64,000 bases of DNA from Robertkochia marina (lineage in GTDB: Bacteria; Bacteroidota; Bacteroidia; Flavobacteriales; Flavobacteriaceae): contig NZ_SSMC01000001.1 in NCBI RefSeq assembly GCF_004799345.1, positions 1,426,001-1,490,000 on the forward strand. The letters are read 5' to 3'. The notes below the pieces were generated by a model, which saw only the letters and a program-made list of their open reading frames with translations, had not been told where the DNA came from and ran no database searches. Below, one piece after another: positions 37,062-46,801 of the stretch (its first letter is position 1; each line of letters starts with the position of its first letter). The position numbers were made by a program, and so were the translations under genes.

Positions 37062-37825
37062 TTGCGCTCTTCCAGGTACATTTGTCTTACCTTCTTAAAT
37101 AACTCAGAGGAGTATACAAAGTTGGTTACAGCTTCGTTATCGGTTTTGAAGATCTCCTTATTGCTGCCTTCCCAGGCTTTATGACCGTCTTTTAGAAATA
37201 CGATCTTCTCACCGATCTCCATTACAGAGTTCATGTCGTGGGTGTTGATCACTGTAGTGATGTCATATTCTACGGTGATCTCATGAATGAGATTGTCTAT
37301 AACGATGGCTGTTTTTGGATCGAGGCCGGAGTTGGGCTCGTCGCAGAATAAATATTTGGGCTTATTGACAATGGCTCTGGCAATGGCCACCCGTTTTTGC
37401 ATCCCTCCGGAGATCTCTGCAGGAAGTCGATGGTGAGCATCTTTCAGATTCACTCTTTTTAAAACCAAATCTGCCCTGTCTTTCATCTCTGATTCACTCA
37501 TACTGGAGAACATTTTCAGAGGGAACATGACATTTTCTACCACGGTCATGGAATCGAAGAGTGCGCTCCCCTGGAATACCATACCCATTTCCTGTCGGAG
37601 ATTTCTTTTCAGATCTTCACTCATCTCAGAGTACACCCTGTTACTGTATAGGATCTCTCCTTCATCGGGCTGGTGAAGTCCCAACAGCGATTTCAGAAAA
37701 ACCGTTTTCCCTGAGCCGCTTTGACCAATGATCAGGTTGGTCTTTCCCGGTTCAAAAAGAGTGGATATCCCTTTTAAAACGTGATTCTCTCCGAAGGTTT
37801 TATGTATGTTTCTAACTTCTATCAT
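37058..37825 (-). CDS. ABC transporter ATP-binding protein (MlaF-like)
   Basis: This is the ATPase of an MCE-type lipid transporter. The 255 residues hold Walker A GQSGSGKT (34-41), the ABC signature ISGGMQKRVAIARAI, Walker B KYLFCDEPNSGLDP and the switch His in NTHDMNS. The SGGM(Q)KR variant of the signature is typical of MlaF-like subunits. The preceding permease shares one base with its start (TGATG). The MlaD-type MCE protein is not nearby. Confidence 0.9.
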   Translation of the reverse strand: MIEVRNIHKTFGENHVLKGISTLFEPGKTNLIIGQSGSGKTVFLKSLLGLHQPDEGEILYSNRVYSEMSEDLKRNLRQEMGMVFQGSALFDSMTVVENVMFPLKMFSSMSESEMKDRADLVLKRVNLKDAHHRLPAEISGGMQKRVAIARAIVNKPKYLFCDEPNSGLDPKTAIVIDNLIHEITVEYDITTVINTHDMNSVMEIGEKIVFLKDGHKAWEGSNKEIFKTDNEAVTNFVYSSELFKKVRQMYLEERN

Positions 37826-38562
37826 CAGCCGAGCAGCATTTGTGTTAGCAGGTAATTAACGATAATGATCACCACACTGGTCCATACAAAGGAGGTGGTG
37901 GAGGCCTTTCCTACTTCCAGTGCTCCACCCTTCATATAATATCCGTAAAAAGATGGTATGGTGGCCAGTATAAAAGCAAAAGCCATGGTTTTGGCAAAAG
38001 CATATAATACATGAAAGGGCTTGAAGTCAAGTTGCAAGCCTTTGATAAAATCAGCACTCGTCGTGTACTCTCCCATTACTGCCGCCAACCATCCGCCCAG
38101 GATGCCCAGGTACATGGAAATGGCAATAACAAATGGGTAAAGAAGCAGGGCGATGATCTTGGGAAATACCAGGTAGTTAAGAGAATTTACCCCCATTACC
38201 TCCAAAGCGTCTATCTGTTCAGTTACCCGCATGGTACCAATACTGGAGGTAATATAAGAACCTACTTTTCCGGCCATAATAATGGAGCAGAAGGTGGGAG
38301 CAAATTCCAGGATCACCGACTGTCGGGTCGTAAAACCAACCAGGTACTTCGGGATCAACGGGCTGTCTATATTTAAGGCTGTTTGAATAGCCACTACTCC
38401 TCCTATAAAAAAGGAGATAAAAATGATAATACCCAGAGAGCCGTAGATCAGGTCATCGATGTCTTTCAGGATAAGGGTCTTCATAATAGGCCACTTGGTG
38501 GGTTTTCTGAAGACCTCTTTCAGCATTAAAAAGTATTTTCCGAAGTTTTCCAGGTACTGCAT
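37825..38562 (-). CDS. MlaE-like ABC transporter permease
   Basis: This 245-residue permease of the MlaE/YrbE family is the partner of the ATPase that follows. Family segments include IIIFISFFIGGVVAIQTALN, SVILEFAPTFCSIIMAGKVGSYITSSIGTM cut here as EFAPTFCSIIMAGK, RVTEQIDALEVMGVNSLNYL and a final membrane helix FVWTSVVIIIVNYLL. It likely moves phospholipids between the membranes together with an MCE protein encoded elsewhere. Confidence 0.92.
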   Translation of the reverse strand: MQYLENFGKYFLMLKEVFRKPTKWPIMKTLILKDIDDLIYGSLGIIIFISFFIGGVVAIQTALNIDSPLIPKYLVGFTTRQSVILEFAPTFCSIIMAGKVGSYITSSIGTMRVTEQIDALEVMGVNSLNYLVFPKIIALLLYPFVIAISMYLGILGGWLAAVMGEYTTSADFIKGLQLDFKPFHVLYAFAKTMAFAFILATIPSFYGYYMKGGALEVGKASTTSFVWTSVVIIIVNYLLTQMLLG

Positions 38563-38648
38563 TTACTTGCTAATAGACGTTAAAAGTAAGAAAAATTAGC
38601 TTACCCCTGTTTTAACCGAATTTTAAAATTCCGTTCTTTGAGATATTG

Positions 38649-38656
38649 TATGTTTG
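38649..38656 (+). promoter_or_regulatory. Candidate -7 box (TATGTTTG) for the alkaline phosphatase
   Basis: A perfect TAnnTTTG match 22 bases before the ATG at 38679. It argues that translation starts at 38679 rather than at an upstream TTG. No TTG at the usual -33 distance. Confidence 0.5.
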
Positions 38657-38678
38657 TCTCTCAATCTATCATTATATC

Positions 38679-40307
38679 ATGAAGAAAATATTTACATCAA
38701 TATGCTTGCTTGCCTTCTTGTTCAAAGGCTTTTCTCAGGAAACTTCCATTGCTGTTCAACCTAAATTAGTGGTGGGAATCGTGGTTGATCAAATGCGCTA
38801 TGATTACCTGACCCGGTATTGGAACCGCTATGGAGAAGGCGGTTTTAAGCGTTTGGTAGGCGAGGGCTTTAATTTTAAGAACCACCATTTCAATTATGTC
38901 CCTACGGCAACGGCTCCGGGACATGCTTCTGTATACACCGGTGCCACACCTTCTGAACATGGCATCATCGGTAATGAATGGTTTGATGTCTATACCGACA
39001 AGGTGGTTTATTGCGTGTCTGACACGAATTATGATCCGGTAGGTACTAAAAGTGACGCCGGACAAATGTCGCCCCATCGGCTAATGAAGACTACTGTAAC
39101 AGATGAGTTGCGGGCTTATACTAATTACCGTGGTAAAACAGTAGCCATTGCCATTAAAGACAGGGGTGCAGTCCTGCCAGCGGGGTTTACAGGCGACGCT
39201 TACTGGTTTTACGGGAAGGATGAAGGCAGATGGATCACCAGTTCTTACTATAAGGAATCACTTCCATCCTGGGTTGATCAATTCAATAAGGGCGGGGCGG
39301 CCGCTGCCTATAAAAAAGTTTGGGAGCCATTGTATGACCTAAATACTTATACCAGCAGTAATCCCGATGATTCGCGTTTCGAGAGAGAAGACAGCAGGGT
39401 TTTTCCATATGACCTGCCCGAATTATGGGCAGATAACGGAGGGTATGATATTATAAAAGCAACTCCTTTTGGTAACAGTCTTACCACTGATTTTGCTATT
39501 GCGGCCCTGGAAGGAGAAAGTCTGGGGGATGATGCTGATATAGATTTCCTGTCGATTAGTTATTCCAGTACTGATTATGTGGGGCATAAATGGGGCGTAA
39601 AGGCGGTAGAAACGGAAGACACCTACCTCAGGTTGGATAAGGATCTCGAACGTCTGTTACATACTCTTGATAAAAAAATAGGGCAAGGGGAGTACCTGGT
39701 ATTTCTCACCGCAGATCATGGAGCATCATACAACCCGAACTATTTGACAGCGAACAAGATGCCCGGGGGCTTCTTTAAGTCAAAAGAAATGATCGCCGCT
39801 ATTAATGAGTTTACAACAGCGAGGTTCGGATCTTCACGTATCTTGCGTCGCGTTGGAGGTGGAGAAATTTACCTTCGGAAAGAGGTGCTGGACTCATTGG
39901 GTTTTGATAAGGATGAGGTTGAGGAAATTTTGGCTGAAGAATTAATCACCTACGATCAGGTGGAAAAGGTATATACATCTAAAATGTTGATGGAAAATGA
40001 GTATCAGGAAGGAATAGCCCGATTAGCCCGAAACGGATATCATCCTAAATTGTCCGGCGACCTGCGTATCATTTTTAACCCGGGTCTGATCTCTTCGGGG
40101 TATAGCCGGGGAGGTACTTCTCATGGTACGGCATGGGTGTATGACACCCACGTTCCTTTTATTTTGTACGGAAGTGGAATACCAAAAGGGTCTTCTGCAT
40201 TAAGGTCAGAGATACCTGATATAGCGCCTACCATATCAGTATTACTGGGTATTCCATTTCCCAGCGGGGTAACCGGAAAGGTGCGCGCCGAGATCTTTGG
40301 CCAGTAA
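38679..40307 (+). CDS. pafA: PafA-type alkaline phosphatase
   Basis: This secreted phosphate monoesterase has 542 residues and a signal peptide (IFTSICLLAFLFKGFSQ). It belongs to the alkaline phosphatase superfamily of the Elizabethkingia PafA type. The nucleophile is Thr78 in TATAPGHASVYTG, with Asn99 in GNEWFD and Lys160/Arg162 in AIKDRGAV. This Lys-x-Arg pair marks monoesterases of this type. The metal ligands appear in VVDQMRYD and TADHGAS. It suits phosphate scavenging in seawater. A terminator-like hairpin lies 65 bases past the stop, inside the convergent gene. Confidence 0.92.
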   Translation: MKKIFTSICLLAFLFKGFSQETSIAVQPKLVVGIVVDQMRYDYLTRYWNRYGEGGFKRLVGEGFNFKNHHFNYVPTATAPGHASVYTGATPSEHGIIGNEWFDVYTDKVVYCVSDTNYDPVGTKSDAGQMSPHRLMKTTVTDELRAYTNYRGKTVAIAIKDRGAVLPAGFTGDAYWFYGKDEGRWITSSYYKESLPSWVDQFNKGGAAAAYKKVWEPLYDLNTYTSSNPDDSRFEREDSRVFPYDLPELWADNGGYDIIKATPFGNSLTTDFAIAALEGESLGDDADIDFLSISYSSTDYVGHKWGVKAVETEDTYLRLDKDLERLLHTLDKKIGQGEYLVFLTADHGASYNPNYLTANKMPGGFFKSKEMIAAINEFTTARFGSSRILRRVGGGEIYLRKEVLDSLGFDKDEVEEILAEELITYDQVEKVYTSKMLMENEYQEGIARLARNGYHPKLSGDLRIIFNPGLISSGYSRGGTSHGTAWVYDTHVPFILYGSGIPKGSSALRSEIPDIAPTISVLLGIPFPSGVTGKVRAEIFGQ

Positions 40308-40314
40308 TTTAAAC

Positions 40315-41181
40315 CTAGAAGGGCAGTTGAGAACGCATGCCTTTCCAGCGATACTGTCTGATAAATTTACCTTCCTCCGGTGTTACCATCGGAGGAATTT
40401 TTTTTGTAACGGCATTTCGGTAGCCCGCCATATTGTCAAAGAATGTCTTTATTTTTCCTTGTTTAAAGGCCATTTTAGCTGAGGCGATGGCGGCGATCAA
40501 CCACCCGTAGCGCATGAGGTACATGGCCTCGCCTTGAAGTAGCCGGGCTTTTTTGTTGTATGCCTTTCCTGTAGGTCTCAGGTGTTTTACCTTTAATTCG
40601 GGCAGGGTGATGATGTCGAAACCATGATACCTTGCCAAAAGCTCATCAACCGTATCCCAGCCCATGGCAGTACGTAAGCCTCCTATCTTTTCAAAGCAAC
40701 TTCGGGAGTAACTTTTGATGGCTCCGCGTACGTGGTCTTTATGCATGGGGTGGTTCAATTTCCAGGCTCCCTTTTCCGTTTTTTCGTATATAAAGCCGCC
40801 TACGATCCCGGCTTTGGGTTGCCGGGCAAAACAATTTAAGATCTCTTCAAAATAATGTTCAGGAAGAATGAGGTCTGCATCCAGCTTTACAACCACATCC
40901 CATGACTTTTGTAATTGCTCATACCCGGTGTTAAAGGTTCTGACCACTTTACTCCCGGGTAGATGTTTGTTCTCTGAAGACTTGTTGATCACCCTGATTA
41001 GGGTCGACTTTGTGCTGTATTCTTTCAGAATATCGGGCGTGCTATCGGTTGAATTATCATCAACGATAATGATCTCTTCGGGTGCGACCGTTTGGTTTAA
41101 TAAAGAGTCAAGGGTACCGGCGAGGAATTCTTCTTCGTTATGGGCTGGAATTACAACACTATAGGTAAACGGGCTTGTCAT
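40315..41181 (-). CDS. Glycosyltransferase family 2
   Basis: This 288-residue GT2 enzyme has a GT-A fold opening (YSVVIPAHNEEEFLAGTLDS), the IIIVDDNSTDST motif and the metal-binding VVKLDADLILPE. The acceptor is unknown. No membrane helices are obvious, so it is a soluble or peripheral enzyme. It is preceded by a methyltransferase three bases upstream, implying one transcript for modification of a surface glycan or lipid. Confidence 0.9.
   Translation of the reverse strand: MTSPFTYSVVIPAHNEEEFLAGTLDSLLNQTVAPEEIIIVDDNSTDSTPDILKEYSTKSTLIRVINKSSENKHLPGSKVVRTFNTGYEQLQKSWDVVVKLDADLILPEHYFEEILNCFARQPKAGIVGGFIYEKTEKGAWKLNHPMHKDHVRGAIKSYSRSCFEKIGGLRTAMGWDTVDELLARYHGFDIITLPELKVKHLRPTGKAYNKKARLLQGEAMYLMRYGWLIAAIASAKMAFKQGKIKTFFDNMAGYRNAVTKKIPPMVTPEEGKFIRQYRWKGMRSQLPF
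40372..40405 (+). terminator. Candidate terminator of pafA located inside the GT2 gene
   Basis: TTCCTCCG, a ten-base loop, CGGAGGAA and eight T form a terminator on the plus strand, 65 bases after the pafA stop but within the 3' part of the convergent glycosyltransferase. On the GT2 strand it encodes KKIPPMVTPEEGK. Confidence 0.6.
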
Positions 41182-41184
41182 GTT

Positions 41185-41709
41185 CTAGCGGGTTCTTTCA
41201 GCATAAACCATATAATAGCGGGGTGTAAACCTTCTGAGCAAAGGCCTTATTCCGATCTTGTTCACGGGATGAGTCCATTGCTTTCTCTTTTTAATGGTCC
41301 ACCCGCTTTTTTCCAGCAACCAGTCAAACTGCCAGTCTTCAAATTCGTGGTAGTGACGGTCCCAGGGATCGGTCTTGCTTTGATAGGCAGGTGAGAACCA
41401 AAGTTTCAGGGGTACCGAGGCGATCAGTTTATCGGCCTTTATGCTTTTAAGTACCTCGTAGGGTGATAGCAGGTGTTCAAAGATTTCCAGGGCAGTTACC
41501 AGGTCGGCGTTGGTGGTTGCCACTGCCGTTTGGTCATCATCCAGGTCTTCCCCCTGTGTATTCTCTACAATATAGCCTTCCTTTTTAAGGATCTCTCCAA
41601 AAGGGTTTTCCGTTCCCAGGTCAAGGATCTTTGTGCCCTTCGGGGAAATTTCTTTTATAAAATCAAGGGTGATCCGGTATCTTTTTTCCGGAAAAGTATT
41701 CTCGTACAT
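41185..41709 (-). CDS. Class I SAM-dependent methyltransferase
   Basis: This 174-residue methyltransferase has the SAM-binding motif ILDLGTENPFGEIL and the following acidic strand. ALEIFEHLLSPYEVL is the motif II region. Asn/Pro in the first motif depart slightly from the usual DxGxGxG, but the layout fits. The substrate is unknown. It lies upstream of the GT2 gene in the same operon. A TATATTTG promoter box lies 18 bases before the start. Confidence 0.82.
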   Translation of the reverse strand: MYENTFPEKRYRITLDFIKEISPKGTKILDLGTENPFGEILKKEGYIVENTQGEDLDDDQTAVATTNADLVTALEIFEHLLSPYEVLKSIKADKLIASVPLKLWFSPAYQSKTDPWDRHYHEFEDWQFDWLLEKSGWTIKKRKQWTHPVNKIGIRPLLRRFTPRYYMVYAERTR

Positions 41710-41726
41710 GGGCTTTTATTAGGCTC

Positions 41727-41734
41727 CAAATATA
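41727..41734 (-). promoter_or_regulatory. Candidate -7 box (TATATTTG) for the methyltransferase-GT2 operon
   Basis: On the minus strand TATATTTG ends 18 bases before the ATG at 41709. The -33 TTG is not at a usual distance. Confidence 0.5.
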
Positions 41735-41779
41735 GGAAGTATTAAAGCCAAAACCGATAAAAAGTCAAAACCAGAAAAC

Positions 41780-42835
41780 CTAAACCTCGTAGATCATGGC
41801 ATTGATATTCATTCCGGCACCTACGCTGGCAAACATAATGCAATCACCTTTTTTGATCTCATGTCCGATCAACTCGCCCCTGGTAACCATATCAAAAAGG
41901 GTTGGTATGGTTGCTACGGAGCTGTTGCCGAGGGTGGCAATGTTCATGGGCATGATCTTTTCAGGCGTTTCGGTGTTGTATAGGCGGAAAAATCGATCAA
42001 CGATGGCTTCATCCATTTTTTCATTGGCCTGATGAATAAAGATCTTTTTCAGGTCCTTGATGTCTCTTCCTGTTTTGTCAAAACAGGCTTTCATGGCTTT
42101 TGGCACCTGGGTGATTGCAAATTCATAGATCTTTCGTCCATGCATTTTAATATACCGCGTATCGGCAGCGTCTTTTTTGTACGACTTGCCAAAAAACAGG
42201 AAAAAAGCCTCTTCTTGAGTAAATGAAGCAGTTTCGTGGGCCAGTATGCCATTGCTCTCGTTTGATGCCTCTACGACTGTTGCTCCGGCACCGTCAGAAT
42301 AGATCATGGAGTCCCGGTCGTGCTTGTCGACCACTCTGGAAAGTGTTTCTGCGCCTATAACCAGGCATCTTTTGGCCAAGCCGGCCTTAATGAATGCATG
42401 TGCCTGGATAAGACCTTCCAGCCATCCCGGACAACCGAAGATAAGATCGTATGCAACACATTTTGGATTTTTGATCTCCAGTTTGTTTTTAACTCTGGCA
42501 GCCAGGCTGGGGAGGGTGTCTCCTTGAGTGCTTCCGTGCTGGACATCTCCAAAATTATGGGCAACAATGATGTAATCAAGAGTTTCTTTATCGATCCTTG
42601 CATTGTCAATGGCCCTTTCAGCTGCGAAATACGCAATGTCTGATGTTTTGTATTCGGGGGTCACATAGCGACGTTCTCCAATACCTGTGATCGAAGAAAA
42701 CTTTTTTATGATCACCTCATTAGAATGGTTGAATACAGAGCCGTCTGAATTCAGAAATTCGTGTTCGCCAAATTCTTCATTGGTCTCTACATGTGAAGGG
42801 ATATAGCATCCTGTTCCTTTAATCCTGGTGTTCAT
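41780..42835 (-). CDS. 3-oxoacyl-ACP synthase III family protein (FabH-like)
   Basis: This thiolase-fold condensing enzyme of 351 residues has a Cys-His-Asn triad: Cys135 in FGCPGWLEG, His268 in IHQANEKMD and Asn304 in TLGNSSVAT. It belongs to the KAS III superfamily but departs from canonical FabH around the active site (GCPG instead of AACSG), so it may act in a specialised lipid or secondary pathway rather than in fatty-acid initiation. No acyl carrier protein or other polyketide gene is adjacent. Confidence 0.88.
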   Translation of the reverse strand: MNTRIKGTGCYIPSHVETNEEFGEHEFLNSDGSVFNHSNEVIIKKFSSITGIGERRYVTPEYKTSDIAYFAAERAIDNARIDKETLDYIIVAHNFGDVQHGSTQGDTLPSLAARVKNKLEIKNPKCVAYDLIFGCPGWLEGLIQAHAFIKAGLAKRCLVIGAETLSRVVDKHDRDSMIYSDGAGATVVEASNESNGILAHETASFTQEEAFFLFFGKSYKKDAADTRYIKMHGRKIYEFAITQVPKAMKACFDKTGRDIKDLKKIFIHQANEKMDEAIVDRFFRLYNTETPEKIMPMNIATLGNSSVATIPTLFDMVTRGELIGHEIKKGDCIMFASVGAGMNINAMIYEV

Positions 42836-42937
42836 ACTTCGAAATTTTCTGCAAGCTAATCAAACGATGAAGTTTGGTGTTGCTGTTTGTAAAAAGTGCT
42901 ACGATGTTCAAGTCGCAAGAATACGTTCTGAGAATAA

Positions 42938-42968
42938 AAAAAGCTCCTGTTGAAAACAGGAGCTTTTT
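42938..42968 (-). terminator. Terminator of gcvP
   Basis: A perfect 13-bp stem (AAAAAGCTCCTGT / ACAGGAGCTTTTT) with a TGAAA loop lies 28 bases after the gcvP stop. Confidence 0.92.
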
Positions 42969-42995
42969 GGTTATATGCGCATGAAAAACAAGTAG

Positions 42996-45848
42996 TTACA
43001 ATGCTTCAGCATACTCTTCGATAGGAGCGCAGGTACACATCAGATTACGATCTCCATAAGCTTCATCAACTCTTCTAACGGTAGGCCAGAACTTATTGTC
43101 TGCCACATACTCTAATGGATAGGCTGCCTTTTCCCTGCTGTAAGGGAAGTTCCATTCGTTTGCAGTGACCATTTTTAAGGTGTGAGGTGCATTTTTAAGT
43201 ACGTTGTTTGGCTCTTCGGCGCTGGCCTCTTCGATCTCCTCTCTGATCGCGATCATGGCATTGCAGAACCTGTCTAATTCGGCAAGGCTTTCACTTTCAG
43301 TAGGCTCTATCATTATGGTGCCGGCTACCGGGAAAGAAACTGTTGGAGCATGGAATCCGTAGTCCATGAGACGTTTCGCTATATCGGTAACTTCTATGCC
43401 ATTCACTTTGAAGGGGCGGCAATCAATAATAAGCTCGTGCGCAGCTCTTCCGCATTCACCGGTGTAAAGCACCTGGTAATGACCTTCCAGTTTGTTCTTG
43501 ATATAGTTTGCATTCAGGATCGCCATTTCTGTTGAGCGTTTCAGGCCTGCAGATCCGAGCATTTTAATGTATCCATAAGAAATAAGACATACATAAGCGC
43601 TACCCCATGGAGCAGCAGATATGGCTGTGATAGCCTGGTCGCCTCCTGTTGCAATAACCGGGTTAGTTGGCAGGAAGGTGGTCAGGTGTTCTGCAACACA
43701 AATAGGACCAACCCCCGGGCCACCTCCACCGTGAGGTATAGCGAAGGTTTTATGAAGGTTCAGGTGACAGACGTCAGCTCCAATGGTGGCAGGATTTGTT
43801 AATCCAACCTGAGCATTCATGTTTGCACCATCCATATATACTTGTCCGCCATTGTCGTGAATAAGCTGGGTGATCTCTTTAATAGACGATTCAAAAACCC
43901 CGTGTGTTGATGGATAGGTTACCATCAGGGCGGCCAATTCATCCTTGTATTTCTCTGCTTTTTCACGCAGATCTTCAATGTCTATATTTCCTTTTTCATC
44001 TGTTTTGGTAACGATCACCTTCATCCCTGCCATAACAGCAGATGCGGGGTTCGTACCGTGGGCTGATGCCGGGATAAGGCATATATTACGATGCCCTTCC
44101 CCTCGTGACTGGTGGTATGCCATGATGACCATCAACCCGGCATACTCTCCCTGGGCTCCTGAGTTAGGTTGAAGGGAAGTACCGTGGAAACCGGTGATCA
44201 CATTAAGTTGGTGCTCCAGTTCTTTTAATACCTGGTGGTAGCCCTCCGCCTGGTCAACAGGGGCAAAAGGGTGAATGTTACCCCATTGTGGATTACTAAG
44301 AGGCAGCATTTCTGAAGCGGCATTCAATTTCATCGTACAGGAACCAAGTGAGATCATGGAATGGTTCAAAGAAAGATCTTTTCGTTCCAGTTTTTTAATG
44401 TAACGCATCAGTTCGGTCTCAGAATGGTAACGATTAAAAACAGCGTTTTCAAGGAAAGCGCTTTTTCTCACCAATGTTTCCGGTATAACTGAGCTGGCCT
44501 CTGTACTTTCAACGGCTACCGCATTTTTACCGGCGGCATCCGCAAATATCTGTACAATGGTGTTCAGATCCTGGGTGGTAACGGTTTCATTCAGAGAAAC
44601 AGATACCGTTGATTCATCGGGGTAGTAAAAGTTTACTTTCTGCAGTTCAGCAATATTTTTTACTGTTGCTGCATCTGCTTTTACCCTGATGGTGTCAAAG
44701 TACACTTCGTTAAGTTGTTTGTAACCCATCTTCTCCAAAGCAATTGCCAGGCTTGTGGTTTGATGGTGTACTTTTCCTGCAATATATTTCAGGCCTTCAG
44801 GACCGTGGTAAACGGCATACATTCCTGCCATTACGGCCAGTAATACCTGAGCGGTACAAATGTTTGAGGTGGCCTTATCTCTCTTGATGTGCTGCTCTCT
44901 TGTTTGCAGCGCCATTCTGAGGGCATAATTACCGTCTGTGTCCTTGGTTACTCCAATGATACGTCCGGGAATATTTCTTTTATAGGCTTCTTTGGTTGCA
45001 AAGAAGGCAGCGTGCGGCCCTCCGTATCCAAGAGGGATACCAAAACGTTGGGTAGTACCTACCACAACTTCTGCGCCCCATTCTCCCGGAGGAGTCAGGT
45101 TAACAAGGCTTAAAATGTCGGCAGCTACAGCAACGCGGATACCTTTTTGGTTGGCGCCGGCAGTGAATTCGGAATAATCAAATACCTCTCCGGTTTTTCC
45201 GGGATACTGAAGAAGTGCCCCGTAGAAGTCTTCAGAGAGTTCAAAGTTTCTGTGATCTCCTGTTACCAGTTCAATACCCAGGGGTAAAGCTCTTGTTTGA
45301 AGGAGAGAAAGGGTTTGAGGAAGTATTTCTTCAGAAACAAAGAATTTTACAGCGCCATCCTTCTTTTGTTTTCTGTCACGGGTGCTGAACAGCATGGTCA
45401 TAGCCTCGGCTGCGGCCGTACTCTCATCGAGCAACGAGGCGTTTGCCAATTCCATTCCTGTCAGGTCACTTACCACTGTCTGGAAATTCAGAAGAGCTTC
45501 AAGACGGCCCTGAGCGATCTCTGCCTGGTAAGGAGTGTAGGCGGTATACCAACCCGGATTTTCAAAAATATTTCTTTTAATCACCGATGGAAGAATCGAT
45601 TCGTGATACCCCAATCCAATAAAAGAACGGAATACCTTGTTCTTGTCTCCCAGTTGCTGGATATGAGACAGGTACTCATATTCTGTCATGGCTTCCGGCA
45701 GGTCCAGTTCACTGTTAAGTCTGATCCCATCGGGGAAGGTTTCGTAGATCAGCTGGTCAATGTTGTCAACACCAACCTTTTCAAGCATTTTTGAAAGATC
45801 TTCTTTTTTTGGGCCAATATGGCGAATAGCAAAAGAATCTGTTCTCAT
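42996..45848 (-). CDS. gcvP: Glycine dehydrogenase (decarboxylating), P protein of the glycine cleavage system
   Basis: This single-chain P protein has 950 residues, the length of the fused form. It decarboxylates glycine with PLP and passes the aminomethyl group to the H protein. The N-terminus [17 protein letters not shown] is diagnostic. The PLP lysine is in [18 protein letters not shown] near residue 700. [10 protein letters not shown] and [14 protein letters not shown] lie before it. The T and H protein genes are not adjacent. A monocistronic unit with its own terminator. Confidence 0.97.
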   Translation of the reverse strand: MRTDSFAIRHIGPKKEDLSKMLEKVGVDNIDQLIYETFPDGIRLNSELDLPEAMTEYEYLSHIQQLGDKNKVFRSFIGLGYHESILPSVIKRNIFENPGWYTAYTPYQAEIAQGRLEALLNFQTVVSDLTGMELANASLLDESTAAAEAMTMLFSTRDRKQKKDGAVKFFVSEEILPQTLSLLQTRALPLGIELVTGDHRNFELSEDFYGALLQYPGKTGEVFDYSEFTAGANQKGIRVAVAADILSLVNLTPPGEWGAEVVVGTTQRFGIPLGYGGPHAAFFATKEAYKRNIPGRIIGVTKDTDGNYALRMALQTREQHIKRDKATSNICTAQVLLAVMAGMYAVYHGPEGLKYIAGKVHHQTTSLAIALEKMGYKQLNEVYFDTIRVKADAATVKNIAELQKVNFYYPDESTVSVSLNETVTTQDLNTIVQIFADAAGKNAVAVESTEASSVIPETLVRKSAFLENAVFNRYHSETELMRYIKKLERKDLSLNHSMISLGSCTMKLNAASEMLPLSNPQWGNIHPFAPVDQAEGYHQVLKELEHQLNVITGFHGTSLQPNSGAQGEYAGLMVIMAYHQSRGEGHRNICLIPASAHGTNPASAVMAGMKVIVTKTDEKGNIDIEDLREKAEKYKDELAALMVTYPSTHGVFESSIKEITQLIHDNGGQVYMDGANMNAQVGLTNPATIGADVCHLNLHKTFAIPHGGGGPGVGPICVAEHLTTFLPTNPVIATGGDQAITAISAAPWGSAYVCLISYGYIKMLGSAGLKRSTEMAILNANYIKNKLEGHYQVLYTGECGRAAHELIIDCRPFKVNGIEVTDIAKRLMDYGFHAPTVSFPVAGTIMIEPTESESLAELDRFCNAMIAIREEIEEASAEEPNNVLKNAPHTLKMVTANEWNFPYSREKAAYPLEYVADNKFWPTVRRVDEAYGDRNLMCTCAPIEEYAEAL

Positions 45849-45883
45849 TATAAGTGACTAAAATGTGTTATTTTAATTTTGCG

Positions 45884-45891
45884 CAAAAGTA
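45884..45891 (-). promoter_or_regulatory. Candidate -7 box (TACTTTTG) for gcvP
   Basis: TACTTTTG on the minus strand ends 35 bases before the gcvP ATG. A second, plus-strand TACTTTTG at 45915-45922 faces the other way toward the UbiA-like gene, giving a symmetric divergent region. Confidence 0.5.
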
Positions 45892-45973
45892 CGTATTTAA
45901 TTGGTTTTTAAAAGTACTTTTGAGTACGCTTTAACGAAACTTTTCACCTTGTTTAACCTTCAGGGAATCAGGG

Positions 45974-46801
45974 TTGAAAACCCGGAAACGGACTTTGAAA
46001 AAAATACTTGATTTGTATATCGATAGCAGTCTTCATGTAGCCCTTTCGGCTGCGGTGTTGTGTTATGTGACGGGTTGGTATTTTGACATAACGCCTCCTT
46101 TGTATTTAACCTTATGTCTGTTTTGTGGTTCGGTGGTGGGGTACAATTTTATCAAGTATGCTCCTTTGGCTGATAATTTTATTTTGGTAAAAGGGAGGTA
46201 TCTTCGGGGGATGCAATTGTTTAGTGCATTCAACTTTATTGTTGCCGCCTACCTGCTTACCTATTTTTCCTTAAACGCTTTGTTGTGTATAGTGGTGATC
46301 GGGGGGCTGGTATTTTTTTATGTTTTTCCCCTGCAGCGGTTAAGAGGTAACCTGAGGAATATCAGGGGGCTTAAGGTGTATGTGGTAGCCGTGGTATGGG
46401 CTTTGGCAACTGTTATTCTTCCCGCCATGGAAGCCGGTTTAAGGGTCGATTATCAATTGATGACCGAAGCGTTTAGAAGAGCACTTTTTATACTGGCCAT
46501 CACCATTCCATTTGAAATACGTGACCTTGAGCTTGATCAACCTTCCTTGTATACACTTCCTCAGCAATTCGGAGTCAGGGGGGCAAGGCTAATAGGGTAT
46601 GTGTCTTTGCTGGTTTTTTGGGTGCTGGGCATTTGGAATTCTCCTAATGATAATGGAGAGGTGTGGATAAAAGAAGGAGTATTGGTAATAGCGTCACTTT
46701 TGCTGTTGGGCAACGCAGGAAGGAATCAGCCCGGGTATTACAGTAGTTTGGTGGTGGAAAGTCTTCCTTTGTTTTGGTTGGTTTTACTTAAAGTCTTTTA
46801 A
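45974..46801 (+). CDS. UbiA-like integral membrane protein, active site partly lost
   Basis: The 275-residue protein has about eight hydrophobic helices and the layout of a UbiA prenyltransferase. The second Asp-rich region is recognisable (EIRDLELDQPSLYTLPQQFG). The first, normally NDxxDxxxD, aligns with YNFIKYAPLADN and lacks the first Asp residues. It may be inactive or have another substrate. No ATG fits near the start, so TTG at 45974 or a later in-frame TTG (MKKILDLYI) is used. The start is uncertain. It overlaps the convergent gene at a shared TTAA. Confidence 0.65.
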   Translation: MKTRKRTLKKILDLYIDSSLHVALSAAVLCYVTGWYFDITPPLYLTLCLFCGSVVGYNFIKYAPLADNFILVKGRYLRGMQLFSAFNFIVAAYLLTYFSLNALLCIVVIGGLVFFYVFPLQRLRGNLRNIRGLKVYVVAVVWALATVILPAMEAGLRVDYQLMTEAFRRALFILAITIPFEIRDLELDQPSLYTLPQQFGVRGARLIGYVSLLVFWVLGIWNSPNDNGEVWIKEGVLVIASLLLLGNAGRNQPGYYSSLVVESLPLFWLVLLKVF

